Numbered from the stretch's first letter, positions 8,832 through 18,145 are shown. The stretch: 64,000 bases of DNA from Streptomyces sp. 11x1 (GCF_032598905.1 NZ_CP122458.1:1984001-2048000); one strand, 5' to 3'. The notes: generated by a model from the letters alone, not told the origin. Made by a program: numbers and translations.

Positions 8832-9318
8832 ATGCTTCCTGAGGTCCGCCCCCACGTCTCCGCTGCCCTGACCCACCAGTTGGAACATCAATTGGGTCCG
8901 GCTTCGCGTCACGAAGCCGGCCATCTCCTCGGGCTGCCAGCCGCGCCGCCTGCTTCCACCGAGGGAGGAGAAGGCTTCTGGTCGGAGCTGTGGAGGTCTT
9001 CGGGCGCCGCGTACCTGCTACCCGTCGGCATCAAGGCTCTGGTGCTGCGTTCCCTGGCAGGAGAAGGAACCGCCCTGGCCCGACAGATCCTCTCGGCCGT
9101 CGATGAGATGCTCCCGCCCCAGCGCGTCGCGGTCGGGGAGGTGATCGGTCAGGCCCTCGTCGAAGTCCGGCCATCTGCCCGACCTCAAGACACAGGTCAT
9201 CGGAGAACTGTGGCTCCGAGATCTCGAGCTCACCGCCTGGCGCGTGCTGCACGCAGCCCGCAGGTCGGACGTTCCGGCTGGACGGAAAGCCTTCCTCGAC
9301 GCCTGGGCGAGCGTCTGA
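8832..9318 (+). pseudogene. Unknown protein gene broken by a +1 frameshift
   Basis: An ATG with AAGGA eight bases upstream opens a protein-like sequence (MLPEVRPHVSAALTHQLEHQ, then GFWSELWRSSGAAYLLPVG, then LARQILSAVDEMLPP) up to about 9160. The same protein appears to continue one frame later (GHLPDLKTQVIGELWLRDLE, then AWRVLHAARRSD) and ends at TGA 9318. Removing one base near 9160-9170 gives about 161 residues. I do not recognise the family. The product looks soluble, helical and rich in Leu and Ala. Frame change plus normal codon use on both sides points to recent damage or a sequencing error. Confidence 0.5.
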
Positions 9319-9476
9319 ACGTCGGTTCCTCCGAGTTGCACGGTAGCCGCGCCAGACATGCGGCTCCGTGCCCGACGACGCTTGCGGCGACCGAGGTCAG
9401 GAAGGTTCAAGCCGAAGTCGCAGCGGCCCCGGGCCTCCACAGACCAGGGGGCCGCCGCTCGGGCAGGTCTGCGAGG

Positions 9477-9680
9477 TCAGACCAGGTTGATGTTCTCGGC
9501 CTGCGGACCCTTCTGGCCCTGGGTGACGTCGAACGTCACCGACTGGCCCTCCTGGAGCTCACGAAAGCCTGTGGAGTTGATCGCGGAGTAGTGCGCGAAG
9601 ACATCCGGGCCGCCGCCGTCCTGGGCGATGAAGCCGAAGCCCTTCTCCGCGTTGAACCACTTCACAGTTCCCGTTGCCAT
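9477..9680 (-). CDS. Cold-shock protein, CspA family
   Basis: A 67-residue single cold-shock domain with both RNA-binding motifs, KGFGFI and DVFAHYSAI, and the usual start [10 protein letters not shown]. The length matches the family exactly. It binds single-stranded RNA or DNA and acts as an RNA chaperone. The ATG at 9680 has GGAAGG upstream. An 11-codon open frame (9684-9719) ends three bases before it. The gene upstream on the same strand is a MerR-like regulator, 239 bases away. Confidence 0.95.
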   Translation of the reverse strand: MATGTVKWFNAEKGFGFIAQDGGGPDVFAHYSAINSTGFRELQEGQSVTFDVTQGQKGPQAENINLV

Positions 9681-9683
9681 GCC

Positions 9684-9719
9684 TCATGCCTTCCAGTCGA
9701 TGAACGCCTCCCACTCCAT
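9684..9719 (-). promoter_or_regulatory. Possible short upstream frame of the cold-shock gene
   Basis: ATG to TGA encodes MEWEAFIDWKA and ends three bases before the cold-shock start; its last codons contain the GGAAGG used by that start. Ribosomes ending here could re-initiate. No clear ribosome site precedes it, so this may be chance. The rest of 9681-9919 shows no gene and probably is the long leader usual for this family. Confidence 0.3.
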
Positions 9720-9919
9720 GTGGCAGACGGAGGTGATCGCCCTGGTCCCTGCGGCACAGCACAGCAAAACGCCCACAGCAAAGGCGCGGGCAGAGAATTC
9801 TGAACCACGACAGCTGACGCAGACGTTACACGCCCACACTCCGGGTCACCACAGGAAGTGATCAGCCGCGCACGAGACCGTGCGTGCGGTGCCCGCCGAC
9901 GCTGACGGGCACGCTCATC

Positions 9920-10258
9920 TCATGCTGCTGCCGTCGGGTTCGCCGATTCGGCGGCGCGGCGATATTCGGCGTTGATGCGCTGGGCTTCCTCGAGCTGGTC
10001 TTCGAGGATGATGATCCGGCAGGCGGCCTCGATGGGAGTCCCGTGGTCGACGAGTTCCCGAGCCCGGGCGGCGATGCGCAACTGGTAGCGGGAGTAGCGG
10101 CGGTGGCCACCTGCGGAGCGGAGCGGGGTGATGAGGCGGGCTTCGCCGATGGCGCGGAGGAAGCCCTGTGTGGTGCCGAGCATCTCGGCGGCCCGGCCCA
10201 TGGTGTAGGCGGGGCAATCGTCGTCGTCGAGACGGCCGAACGTGTCGTCTGCTGTCAT
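9920..10258 (-). CDS. Small MerR-like transcription regulator
   Basis: A 112-residue protein from ATG 10258, with GAGAGG eight bases upstream. It has the MerR winged helix: YTMGRAAEMLGTTQGFLRAI, then ARLITPLRSAGGHRRYSRYQ, at about residues 18-60. A helix rich in Ala, Arg and Glu follows (RIIILEDQLEEAQRINAEYR), which could be the dimer coiled coil. No metal-binding cysteines are present, so it is not a CueR or MerR metal sensor. The effector is unknown. It is on the same strand as the cold-shock gene 239 bases downstream. Confidence 0.85.
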   Translation of the reverse strand: MTADDTFGRLDDDDCPAYTMGRAAEMLGTTQGFLRAIGEARLITPLRSAGGHRRYSRYQLRIAARARELVDHGTPIEAACRIIILEDQLEEAQRINAEYRRAAESANPTAAA

Positions 10259-10283
10259 TGCACCTCTCTGTGGAACGCGTCGA

Positions 10284-10316
10284 GGGGCCCTGGCACCGTA
10301 CTGGCACCAGGGCCCC
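10284..10316. terminator. Hairpin in the leader of the MerR-like gene
   Basis: GGGGCCCTGG and its exact complement CCAGGGCCCC enclose 13 bases that repeat TGGCACC. It lies 26 bases upstream of the MerR-like start codon. It could stop transcription coming from upstream or act as an attenuator. Confidence 0.5.
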
Positions 10317-10956
10317 GAAGGAACTACACCATCCGCCGGCCCTGACACTGCACCGGCCCTCTGTTTCCGCAAACCCGACCGAAACGCTGTCGGGGACGCG
10401 GGGATCGCGGTTGCTTGACCGGAGACCACCTCACTGTCGATGTCCTGCGGTACCCGGGTCCAAGACTTCCGCCCGGGCGATCCTGATGGCGCTCGGCTCC
10501 TCCGTTCTCCCTCTTGATCAACTACTCACTGACGGAAACTGCGAATTGCTGGTACCGCAAACTGCTGGTGGCCTCGAACAGCGCCACTCTTCGGCAGCCA
10601 GCCCCGTCGCCCGTCCTTCGTCTGCTCTGGCTTGGAACCCCACTGCCGAACCTCCCGATGCGCGCGCCCGCAGCCGACGCCTTCACCGAGGTACCGCTCA
10701 ATGACCTCACTGCTGGGTACTGCGAACTTGCACTTACGGGTACTGCCACTGCGTACTGCTCATGGCGGCCCCTGATCACTGCGGGCCACCCGGTCCGGTC
10801 GTCAGTCCCGTCGCCGTCCTGCAACCACTCTGGCTTCGGAACTCCACCACCGCACCGTCCTGCGACTGCAACTACTGCACTACTGACCGGCAGTTCATCT
10901 CTGCCAGCCTCGCTCGATCTCGGCTACGAGAGAAACCCTAACCACACCGCAGCCCA
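10317..10956. other. Stretch without a convincing gene, rich in ACTGC
   Basis: About 640 bases. Open frames on both strands have odd composition and no family likeness. ACTGC or TACTGC occurs over and over (for example 10550-10570, 10708-10760, 10865-10890). Two blocks resemble each other: CTCTGGCTTGGAAC near 10627 and CTCTGGCTTCGGAAC near 10849, each preceded by CGTCGCC. GC content is lower than around it. It could be a long leader, an RNA gene or a decayed repeat. Confidence 0.4.
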
Positions 10957-11385
10957 ATGTCTACTCTGGCCAATATAGATTTTCGCGCACTCGAAGACGA
11001 GGTAATCCGCCTCGACCGGGTCTGCGCCGCCCTCGACGATTCCGGGACGATCGAGCAGCTCGTGGAAGTGTGCACTCGGGTGCCGCGATCCGCGGGTCGG
11101 CGCTCCTGCTGCCGCCTCAGCGCCGTACCGAGGATCTGTCTCCTCGTCCGCGGCCACGCTCTCGTGCTCGTCAAGCCGGTGGCATCGTCGCGGATGGGCC
11201 GGTTTCTCGGACCGGCACGGCCCCCGGCCCGAGCAGACCGTGGGCTGCCGAGACACGGGCGCACGGCAGCAGGTGCCGTTATGCCTCGACTGTGGTCCTC
11301 ACCGGGCCTCCGGCGGCAAGACCGTGAGCGCCTGCCTTGCCTGGTGGCGTCACCGCTCAAGCAGCCGGATGGCCGGCGAATATAA
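10957..11385 (+). pseudogene. Possible N-terminal gene fragment, unknown family
   Basis: The first 45 codons look like protein (MSTLANIDFRALEDEVIRLD, then RVCAALDDSGTIEQLVEVC). After about 11092 the frame turns into Arg-rich sequence typical of a wrong frame in GC-rich DNA. It is probably the start of a lost gene joined to other DNA. I do not recognise it. GC content at its start is low (AATATAGATTTTCGC), which hints at foreign origin. Confidence 0.35.
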
Positions 11386-11407
11386 TCTGTGTCGTGTCGA
11401 AGCCTGA
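11240..11407 (+). CDS. Possible small cysteine-containing protein
   Basis: A 55-residue frame from GTG 11240: CRDTGARQQVPLCLDCGPHR, then SACLAWWRHRSSSRMAGEYN, LCRVEA. Five cysteines, including CLDC, could form a zinc site. Its stop overlaps the start of the GvpU-like gene by 14 bases, as in coupled gene pairs. No ribosome site is visible and the start is uncertain. It may be the intact end of an older, larger gene. Confidence 0.3.
   Translation: MGCRDTGARQQVPLCLDCGPHRASGGKTVSACLAWWRHRSSSRMAGEYNLCRVEA
11381..11386 (+). promoter_or_regulatory. TATAAT -10 element before gvpU-like gene
   Basis: A perfect TATAAT ends seven bases before the GTG at 11394, the spacing of leaderless transcripts. No good -35 box is seen near 11358-11363. 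Confidence 0.45.
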
Positions 11408-11750
11408 CGAACTGCTGGTTGACCTCGCCGCCCTGGTGGAGTCCGGCCAGAGCAACCAGATGTCCCTGACCGTGGTCACCGGTGGTGCTGTCATCACCGG
11501 TCGACTGGCTCCCGAAGCAGTGTGGCGACAGAGGGTCTCGGAGGTACTGACGGATTCCGCCCGCTTGGGCGAGTTCGCCGCCGTCTTCAACACTCCCGCG
11601 ACGAAGGGGCCGCCTACACATCTGCACTTCCATGTCGCCCGAATCCTCCAGGGCGCTATGGGGATCCCGGAGACAGGCGGGATGTACCGGGTTGCGATCA
11701 AGGACGTCAGCGCCTGGACCGTGGGCGACTTCAGTTATTCCGACCACTGA
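11394..11750 (+). CDS. GvpU-like gas-vesicle accessory protein
   Basis: A 118-residue protein from GTG 11394. The core NQMSLTVVTGGAVITGRLAP and the ending AIKDVSAWTVGDFSYSD resemble GvpU, an accessory protein of gas-vesicle clusters that also occurs alone in Streptomyces. No structural gvpA or other gvp gene is in the window, so its job here is unclear. There is no Shine-Dalgarno sequence. A TATAAT seven bases upstream suggests a leaderless mRNA. A strong terminator follows at 11780. Confidence 0.6.
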   Translation: MSKPDELLVDLAALVESGQSNQMSLTVVTGGAVITGRLAPEAVWRQRVSEVLTDSARLGEFAAVFNTPATKGPPTHLHFHVARILQGAMGIPETGGMYRVAIKDVSAWTVGDFSYSDH

Positions 11751-11779
11751 GCGACGGCGACGGGAACCCGCTGCACGCA

Positions 11780-11815
11780 GTGTGGGCCCGACCGGCGTAC
11801 CGGTCGGGCCCACAC
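11780..11815. terminator. Perfect 16-bp hairpin after the GvpU-like gene
   Basis: GTGTGGGCCCGACCGG, loop CGTA, and the exact complement at 11800-11815. It is 30 bases past the stop at 11750 and probably works in both directions. Confidence 0.88.
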
Positions 11816-11851
11816 TGGTGGTCAGATGTCGGCTTGTGCCTGTTTACCCGG

Positions 11852-12080
11852 TCAGACCGTCACGGGGGTGCCGAGCATCACGCAGGCGTGCTGCAGCGAG
11901 CCGGGATGCCCAGCGGCGCGACCTTGGGGAGGGCGCGGCGGGTGAAGCCGAGCTGAGTCATGGCCCCGAATGCACGACGGGGTCGGTCAGACAGCGGCGA
12001 ACCAGCAGGTCGACGTTACGGTCCAAGGTGACGGGCCTCGTCCAGCACCGTGATGCCCACGTGGTTCAGCCTGCAGTCGC
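11852..12080 (-). pseudogene. Degenerate coding remnant, unknown
   Basis: On the minus strand short protein-like pieces appear in changing frames: LNHVGITVLDEAR, then LDRNVDLLVRRCLTDPVVHS, then MTQLGFTRRALPKVAPLG, then LQHACVMLGTPVTV before a TGA at 11852. At least two frame changes are needed to join them. I do not recognise the family. The remaining bases to 12367 show nothing that I can support. Confidence 0.35.
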
Positions 12081-12367
12081 CACGGTCACCGCTCCACGCT
12101 GACGTCCCTTCCTCGGTGCTCGGTCCCAGGCCCTCGAATCCGCCCAGCCGACTCCCGAACGTCAGCGGGCAACTCTCGCACCGTCTTCACCGCAACGCAG
12201 GTCACACGCCGCTCACGTCGTCTCCACGCGACGACTGGTACAGGGTTCGAACACACATCCCCGCGTGTCGCACGACCGAACCCGACGGGAAGGGGCGGGC
12301 GAGGCACGGGGCACGGCCGCGTCGGTGACTGCCGGAGGTCGGCGGGGCTTCCGGTAGCGGGGTGTGG

Positions 12368-15067
12368 TCAGTCGTCGTCGGCCGGTCCCAGGACGGTCAG
12401 GGCGCCCACCGGGTCGAGGTCCGGAGTGCCTCTCGGCCACCAGTCGTCGTGGCCCGGTTCGGACTCGTACGCGTACCACAGGCCGTCCTGGCCGAGGCGC
12501 AGTTGCATGTGGCCGTGGGGGTGGGTGAGGTGGTTGCGCCAGGGGCGGAAGGCCGGGAAGTCGGCGGCGAGCAGCAGGGGGCGGGCGCGGTCGAAGCGGC
12601 CGGCCGGCGGGTCCCAGGGCTGCTCCAGCACGGCCAGCCCTTCGAGACCGCCCTGGCGCCAGGCGGCGACCGCGCGGGCCAGGTCGGCCGGGGTACGACC
12701 GGTGGCGGCGACCAGCGAGGAGTAGAGGGCGCGGGTGGTGGCGGTGAGACCGGAGCCGGGGCGGGCGGCGGCGAGCCGCACCGCGTCCTGCCAGAGCGTC
12801 AGTTCGGCCACCGGGTCCCGACCCGTGGTGAGCAAGGCGTGCGCGCGGGCCGCCGCGTCGGTGGCCAGCTGGTCCAGCGCGAACGGGTCGGGGCCGCCGG
12901 GCGCGCCCGGGTAGACCGGCGGTTGTTCCGGGTGCGGCAGTGGGGGCGCCGGGGCGGGCAACGGCGGGAGGGCGCGCGGGGCCAGGGCGTCACGGGCCCG
13001 TACGCCCGGCAGCGGCGCGGGCTCCTGCTCCTGCGCGGCGCGCGCCGCGCGGGCCGCGTTGCGCCGTGACAGCGCGTCGATCAACTCCTGCTCGCCCCGG
13101 CCGCGCAGCAGCAACAGCACGAAGGGGTCCTCGTCCAACAGCCGCGCCGTCTGGTAGCAGAGCGCCGCCGCGTGCTTGCAGGGGTGCCCGAAGTCGGGGC
13201 AGCTGCACCGGGGTTCGAGCTCGCCCGCGCCCGGCAGCAGGCGCACGCCCCGGCCTCCGGATCCGCCTCCTGGCCGGGCCCCGGGCCCGGCCAGGGCGTG
13301 GGGCAGTTCCTTGTCCAGCAACGCGGCGATGTGGCCCGGCTGTTCCGCCGCCGCGTCCAGGAAGCGGTCCCATTCGGCGTCGTCCAGCGTCCGCAGCCGG
13401 AGCTGCACCCGGTACGGCCGGGGTCTGCTGCCGTGCACATACGCCAGCACCAGCCCCGGCGTGACGGTGATCGCGTCGACGTTCCCCTTGTCGGCGTACA
13501 CCCGGCCGCGCGCCAGCCGTGCCGTGTCCAGCGCGCCCTCTTCCAGCGCCGTCACCCACGCGTTGCCCCACCAGCTCTCCGCGAACGCCTCCCCGGCGGA
13601 GGGACGGGGCGGGAACGGGCGGAAGGTGCGCCGCAGTTCACCGTCCCGTGAGGGCGCGGCCATCGTGCGGGGAACGCGGGGGGTGGTGGGGGCGTCCGGG
13701 ACGTGGGCCGCGGGGAGGGCGGGGTCCGGGGGCGGGGTGCCGAGCAGGTCGGGTCCGGAACTCGGGCCAGGGCCGGGAGCGGCGGGGGCGCGCGACGCGC
13801 GGTCGACAGGTGCGCGCTCGTGCGGCGGCACCGGCTCGTCGGCCGCACGGTCCCACCCGATGTTGGTGTCGATGTCGTTGTCAGCGCCGGTGCCAGTGCC
13901 GTTGCCGGTGTACGGCTCCACGGCCGAGGTCTCACCGGGGTCGGTCTCCTCGGCCGGCAACTCGAAGGCACCGGCGAGCAGTTCGCGCAGGTCGCGCGTA
14001 CGGTCGCGCAGGGTTCGGCCTGCGGGGGTGCCTCCCGAGCGGCGCTCCTCGTGGACCCCTCCGGGTGCCCGGCCACGCGGGGTGTCCCACGGAGCCCCGC
14101 GTCCCGCTGCCTCGCCGCCCCCGTCACCGATCCCACCACTGTCGGGGCTCGGCGACGCCCCCCGGTCCGCCCGCGACCGGGCCGACGACGACCCGCCCCG
14201 CCGCGCGGCCCGGCCACCCTGGCCCGCGGCCCCGGCCCGGACGCCCTCCGCCTCGACCCGGGCCCGCTCAGCATCACGCGCCGCCCGCAAAGCCTCCCGG
14301 GCGACGTCACCGGGCCGCCGACCGGCCCTGCCCGCGTCACCCCGCCCGGCGCCGGCCGCATCGCCTTCGCCGGCCCGCACGGCCGCACCGTCATCGGAGT
14401 GAGCGTCGAAGGCACTTGGCTCGCCGGGGACGGCGCTCGGCCTCTCCGGCGAACCGGGCTGTGAGCCAGTGGCACTTGCTGAGCCGGGGACTGCGCCGGA
14501 CGGACCGTCCTCGCCCTCACCGGTGGTGGGCGTGGGTGCGTCCGACGGGCTCGCCTGCGCCGAGGCGTCCTCCGCCGTCCGCGCGCCGGAGGCACTCGCT
14601 CCGCTCAGCGCGGCCACACCCCACTCCTCCGTCGGCCCCTCCACATCCGCCGACCGCGCCCTGCGCAGGGCCTCTCGTGCCACGTCTCCGGGCCGGGCGC
14701 CGGGCCTCGCCGCCGTCCGGACGTCCGCCGCGCTGTTCGGCCCGGCCACGCCGGTACCGGGCGCGGCCGCCGAGCCCTGGCCGTCGCCGGGCTCAGCTCC
14801 CTGCCCGTCCCGTCCCCGTGCCGCCCGCAGCGCCCGACGAGCCGCGTCGGCAGGGCGGGGCCCGGCACCGGAATCAGGCCCGCCCGAACCTGCCGGCTCT
14901 CCCACCTCCGCAGGCTCTCCCATCTCTGCCGCGTCGGACAGCGGCGCATCGTCCGTCTCCGCCGGAGGAGTCCCCTCCACCTCGGCTCCCCGGCCCTCTT
15001 CCCCGCTCCGCGCGCTCGCCCCGGCCCGGCCGGGCACCCCGCCCGGCGTCCCCGTACCCCCGCTCAC
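12368..15067 (-). CDS. SWIM zinc-finger protein
   Basis: An 899-residue protein from GTG 15067, which overlaps the SNF2 helicase stop as GTGA. The first 440 or so residues are low-complexity Ala/Gly/Pro/Arg sequence, with a repeated motif around PGDVAREALRAAR (at least four copies). Then comes the conserved part: FAESWWGNAWVTALE, GNVDAITVTPG, and the SWIM motif CSCPDFGHPCKH near residue 620, which binds zinc. In Streptomyces this family sits with a SNF2 helicase, as here, and the pair probably acts together on DNA or chromosome structure; this is inferred from context. Confidence 0.88.
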   Translation of the reverse strand: MSGGTGTPGGVPGRAGASARSGEEGRGAEVEGTPPAETDDAPLSDAAEMGEPAEVGEPAGSGGPDSGAGPRPADAARRALRAARGRDGQGAEPGDGQGSAAAPGTGVAGPNSAADVRTAARPGARPGDVAREALRRARSADVEGPTEEWGVAALSGASASGARTAEDASAQASPSDAPTPTTGEGEDGPSGAVPGSASATGSQPGSPERPSAVPGEPSAFDAHSDDGAAVRAGEGDAAGAGRGDAGRAGRRPGDVAREALRAARDAERARVEAEGVRAGAAGQGGRAARRGGSSSARSRADRGASPSPDSGGIGDGGGEAAGRGAPWDTPRGRAPGGVHEERRSGGTPAGRTLRDRTRDLRELLAGAFELPAEETDPGETSAVEPYTGNGTGTGADNDIDTNIGWDRAADEPVPPHERAPVDRASRAPAAPGPGPSSGPDLLGTPPPDPALPAAHVPDAPTTPRVPRTMAAPSRDGELRRTFRPFPPRPSAGEAFAESWWGNAWVTALEEGALDTARLARGRVYADKGNVDAITVTPGLVLAYVHGSRPRPYRVQLRLRTLDDAEWDRFLDAAAEQPGHIAALLDKELPHALAGPGARPGGGSGGRGVRLLPGAGELEPRCSCPDFGHPCKHAAALCYQTARLLDEDPFVLLLLRGRGEQELIDALSRRNAARAARAAQEQEPAPLPGVRARDALAPRALPPLPAPAPPLPHPEQPPVYPGAPGGPDPFALDQLATDAAARAHALLTTGRDPVAELTLWQDAVRLAAARPGSGLTATTRALYSSLVAATGRTPADLARAVAAWRQGGLEGLAVLEQPWDPPAGRFDRARPLLLAADFPAFRPWRNHLTHPHGHMQLRLGQDGLWYAYESEPGHDDWWPRGTPDLDPVGALTVLGPADDD

Positions 15068-17940
15068 GACGACCTCCGCAGCGACACCAGGTCGGTCAGT
15101 TCTCGGTCGGTCAGTTCCGTGAGGGCCGCCTCACCGGAGCCGAGGACGGCGTCGGAGAGGGCGCGCTTGGACTCCAGCATCTCGGCGATGCGGTCCTCGA
15201 TCGTGCCCTCGGTGATCAGACGGTGGACCTGGACGGGCTGGGTCTGGCCGATGCGGTAGGCGCGGTCGGTCGCCTGTTCCTCGACGGCCGGGTTCCACCA
15301 GCGGTCGAAGTGCACGACATGGCCCGCGCGGGTGAGGTTGAGGCCGGTGCCCGCCGCCTTCAGCGACAGGACGAGGACCGGTGTCGCTCCGCTCTGGAAG
15401 CGGTCCACCATGTGCTCGCGCTCCCTGACCGGTGTACCGCCGTGGAGCAGTTCGACGGGGACCGCGCGGGCGGCGAGGTGGGCGGTGATCAGCCGGGCCA
15501 TGCCGACGTACTGGGTGAAGACCAGCGCCGAGCCGTCCTCGGCGAGCACCGTGTCCAACAGCTCGTCCAGCAGGGCGAGTTTGCCGGAGCGGGCGGCCAG
15601 GCGGTCTCCGGCGGCGGCTCCCGCCTCCTCCTTCAGATACAACGCGGGGTGATCGCAGATCTGTTTGAGGGCGCCGAGCAGCTTCAGAACGAGACCCCGG
15701 CGGGCGATGCCCTCCGCGGTCTCGATGGCCAGCATCGACTCGCGGACGACGGCCTCGTACAGGGCGGCCTGTTCGCGGGTGAGGGGGACGGGGTGGTCCG
15801 TCTCGGTCTTGGGCGGGAGTTCGGGCACGATGCCGGGGTCCGACTTCTTGCGGCGCAGGAGGAACGGGCGGACCAGACGGGCGAGGCGGGTGACCGCCTC
15901 CTGGTCCTCGCCGTTCTCCACGGCGCGGGCGTGCCGGGCCCGGAAGGACTTCAGCGGGCCGAGGAGCCCCGGGGTCGTCCAGTCCAGGAGGGCCCACAGT
16001 TCGGAGAGGTTGTTCTCGACCGGCGTGCCGGTGAGGGCCACACGCGCGGGCGTCTGGATCGTGCGCAGGGCCTTCGCCGTCGCCGAGTAGGGGTTCTTGA
16101 CGTGCTGGGCCTCGTCGGCGACGACCATGCCCCAGTGCTGGTCGGCCAGGTGCGGGGCGGCCGAGCGCATGGTGCCGTAGGTGGTGAGGACGAAACCGCC
16201 GTCGAGGTCGTCCAGGGAACGGTCGGTGCCGTGGTACCGGCGCACGGGGACACCGGGGGCGAAGCGGGTGATCTCCCGCTGCCAGTTGCCCAGCAGGGAG
16301 GCGGGGCAGACGACCAGCGTGGGCTCGGGGCGGGCCCGGCGCAGATGCAGCGCGATGACCGTGATCGTCTTGCCGAGACCCATGTCGTCGGCGAGGCAGC
16401 CGCCGAGGCCGAGAGAGGTCATGAGGTCCAGCCAGGCCAGGCCCCGGAGTTGGTAGTCGCGGAGGGTGGCCGCGAGGCCCGCCGGTGGTTCGACCGGGCC
16501 GAGGCCGGCCGTCAGGCGGTCGCGGAGGGACGCCAGTGCCCCGACCGGTACCGCCTCCACCGTCTCGCCGTCGACCTCCGCCTGGCCGGTGAGGGCCACG
16601 GACAGGGCGTCCACCGGGTCGAGCAGGCCCAGTTCGCGCTTGCGGGCCTTGCGCACGAGGGCCGGGTCGACGAGGACCCACTGGTCGCGGAGGCGGACGA
16701 TCGGGCGGTGTGCCTCGGCGAGGGTGTCCATCTCGGTCTCGGTGAGCGGGTCGCCGCCGATCGCCAGCTGCCAGCGGAACCGCAGCAGTTCCTCGCTCTC
16801 GAAGAAGCCGGTGCCGTCCGTGGCGGAGCCGGGCGCGGGGCGTACCTCGGCGCGGGCGCTGAGGTCGTGGGCCAGGTCCCGGGGCCAGTGCACCTCGACA
16901 CCGGCCGCGCCGAGCCGGGTCGCGGCGACCCCGAGCAGGTCGGACAGTTCGTCCTCGGAGAGGGCGAGGACATCGGGGACGTCCTGTTCGCAGAGGCGGT
17001 CCAGGGGCGGCCAGACCCGGGCCGCGCGGCGTACGGCGAGGGCGGCGTCCACGCGCGCGCGGGGCCCGAACGCCGCGTCCGCGTCGCCCGCCCAGAGCGC
17101 CGCCGCGTCGACGACGAGGGTGGGGTCGGCGAGGCTGTGCACCTGGACGACGGCGGCGCCCGCGCGCGGGGCCCGCTCGACGTCGTCGAAGAGGTCGTAC
17201 GCCGACAGGTCCAGGCGCAGGGAGATCCGTACGCCCGCGTCCATGCCCGCGGCGACTTCGGCCGCCCAGTCGCGCGCGTGCGGCAGGCGCTGTCCGGCGT
17301 ACGCGGCGAAGGGTTTCCCGGAGACGTAGGGCGCCGCCGGGCCGCGTGGGAGGGTGTCGGCGACCGCGTCCAGGAAGGACCGCATCAGTGCCTCCGGCTC
17401 GGGCAGCCGGAGCGGCCCCTTGCCGGGCAGCGGGACGGCGTGGCCCTCGTACGGCAGGGCCGCGGCGACGGCTCTGAGGTGGGCGATGTCGTCCGGGTCC
17501 AGCGGTCCCGCCCGCCAGGCGTCGTATCCGTCGGCGGTCAGCCCGGGCAGCAGCCTCCCCCGCGCGACCAGCCGCAACGCGTGCAGCGCGGCCGCGCCCC
17601 AGCAGGCCGTGGCGGGGTGGGCGGCGGGGTCGCGGCGGGCTCGGGTGAGCAGGGGAAGGGCCTCGCCGACCGGCAGGCACAGTGCGGGGACGGTGCCCCG
17701 GCGGGCGCCGGAGCCGTGAGGTCGTACGACGGTGAGGTCCTCGGCGGCGCCCGGGGGCGGCTCCGCGCCCGCCGGGTCCCAGAAGGCGAACCTGCTGTGC
17801 CGGGGCAGCGGGGCCGGGAGGAAGACGGCGGCCAGCCGGACGGGGACGGAAGTCCGCTCGGCCACGGCGGGGACGGACGTCCCCGCGGGTACGGCCGTGT
17901 CGGCCTCGGGAACAGCCATGTCCCGCATATCTCCGGTCAC
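15064..17940 (-). CDS. SNF2-family DEAD/DEAH-like helicase
   Basis: A 958-residue protein. The C-terminal half carries the SNF2 motor: DDMGLGKTITVIAL (Walker A, about residues 517-530), VVADEAQHVKNP (Walker B, near 608), LTGTPVENNLSELWALLDW, FLLRRKKSDPG, and in the second lobe LVFTQYVGMARLI and QATDRAYRIGQTQPV. The N-terminal half is the family's own extension. It uses ATP to move along or remodel DNA. Start taken at GTG 17940; ATG at 17928 or 17919 is possible, with GGGAGG nearby. The SWIM protein gene overlaps its end by four bases. Confidence 0.93.
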   Translation of the reverse strand: MTGDMRDMAVPEADTAVPAGTSVPAVAERTSVPVRLAAVFLPAPLPRHSRFAFWDPAGAEPPPGAAEDLTVVRPHGSGARRGTVPALCLPVGEALPLLTRARRDPAAHPATACWGAAALHALRLVARGRLLPGLTADGYDAWRAGPLDPDDIAHLRAVAAALPYEGHAVPLPGKGPLRLPEPEALMRSFLDAVADTLPRGPAAPYVSGKPFAAYAGQRLPHARDWAAEVAAGMDAGVRISLRLDLSAYDLFDDVERAPRAGAAVVQVHSLADPTLVVDAAALWAGDADAAFGPRARVDAALAVRRAARVWPPLDRLCEQDVPDVLALSEDELSDLLGVAATRLGAAGVEVHWPRDLAHDLSARAEVRPAPGSATDGTGFFESEELLRFRWQLAIGGDPLTETEMDTLAEAHRPIVRLRDQWVLVDPALVRKARKRELGLLDPVDALSVALTGQAEVDGETVEAVPVGALASLRDRLTAGLGPVEPPAGLAATLRDYQLRGLAWLDLMTSLGLGGCLADDMGLGKTITVIALHLRRARPEPTLVVCPASLLGNWQREITRFAPGVPVRRYHGTDRSLDDLDGGFVLTTYGTMRSAAPHLADQHWGMVVADEAQHVKNPYSATAKALRTIQTPARVALTGTPVENNLSELWALLDWTTPGLLGPLKSFRARHARAVENGEDQEAVTRLARLVRPFLLRRKKSDPGIVPELPPKTETDHPVPLTREQAALYEAVVRESMLAIETAEGIARRGLVLKLLGALKQICDHPALYLKEEAGAAAGDRLAARSGKLALLDELLDTVLAEDGSALVFTQYVGMARLITAHLAARAVPVELLHGGTPVREREHMVDRFQSGATPVLVLSLKAAGTGLNLTRAGHVVHFDRWWNPAVEEQATDRAYRIGQTQPVQVHRLITEGTIEDRIAEMLESKRALSDAVLGSGEAALTELTDRELTDLVSLRRSS

Positions 17941-18145
17941 CTCCCGCCCCTCGTCGGATGAGCCTTCTCCGGTCCGGCTCCCGTCAGCCGCTCTCGACTC
18001 GGCCGTGCGACTGGACCACGTGGCTCGGCCACGCGGCTCGACGATGCGACTCGATCAGCTGTCTCCGACTCTACGGGCGGGGTCTGACAATCGGCCGCGA
18101 CGAGCGGGCGAAGGCCCGGCCGCGACCGTGTCCGGGCAGGTCAGG

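Noticed and set aside
13519..17961. Very long open frame on the plus strand, 1480 codons
   Set aside because: It is opposite the SWIM and SNF2 genes and encodes Arg/Pro-rich text without any motif. High-GC DNA leaves such frames open by chance.
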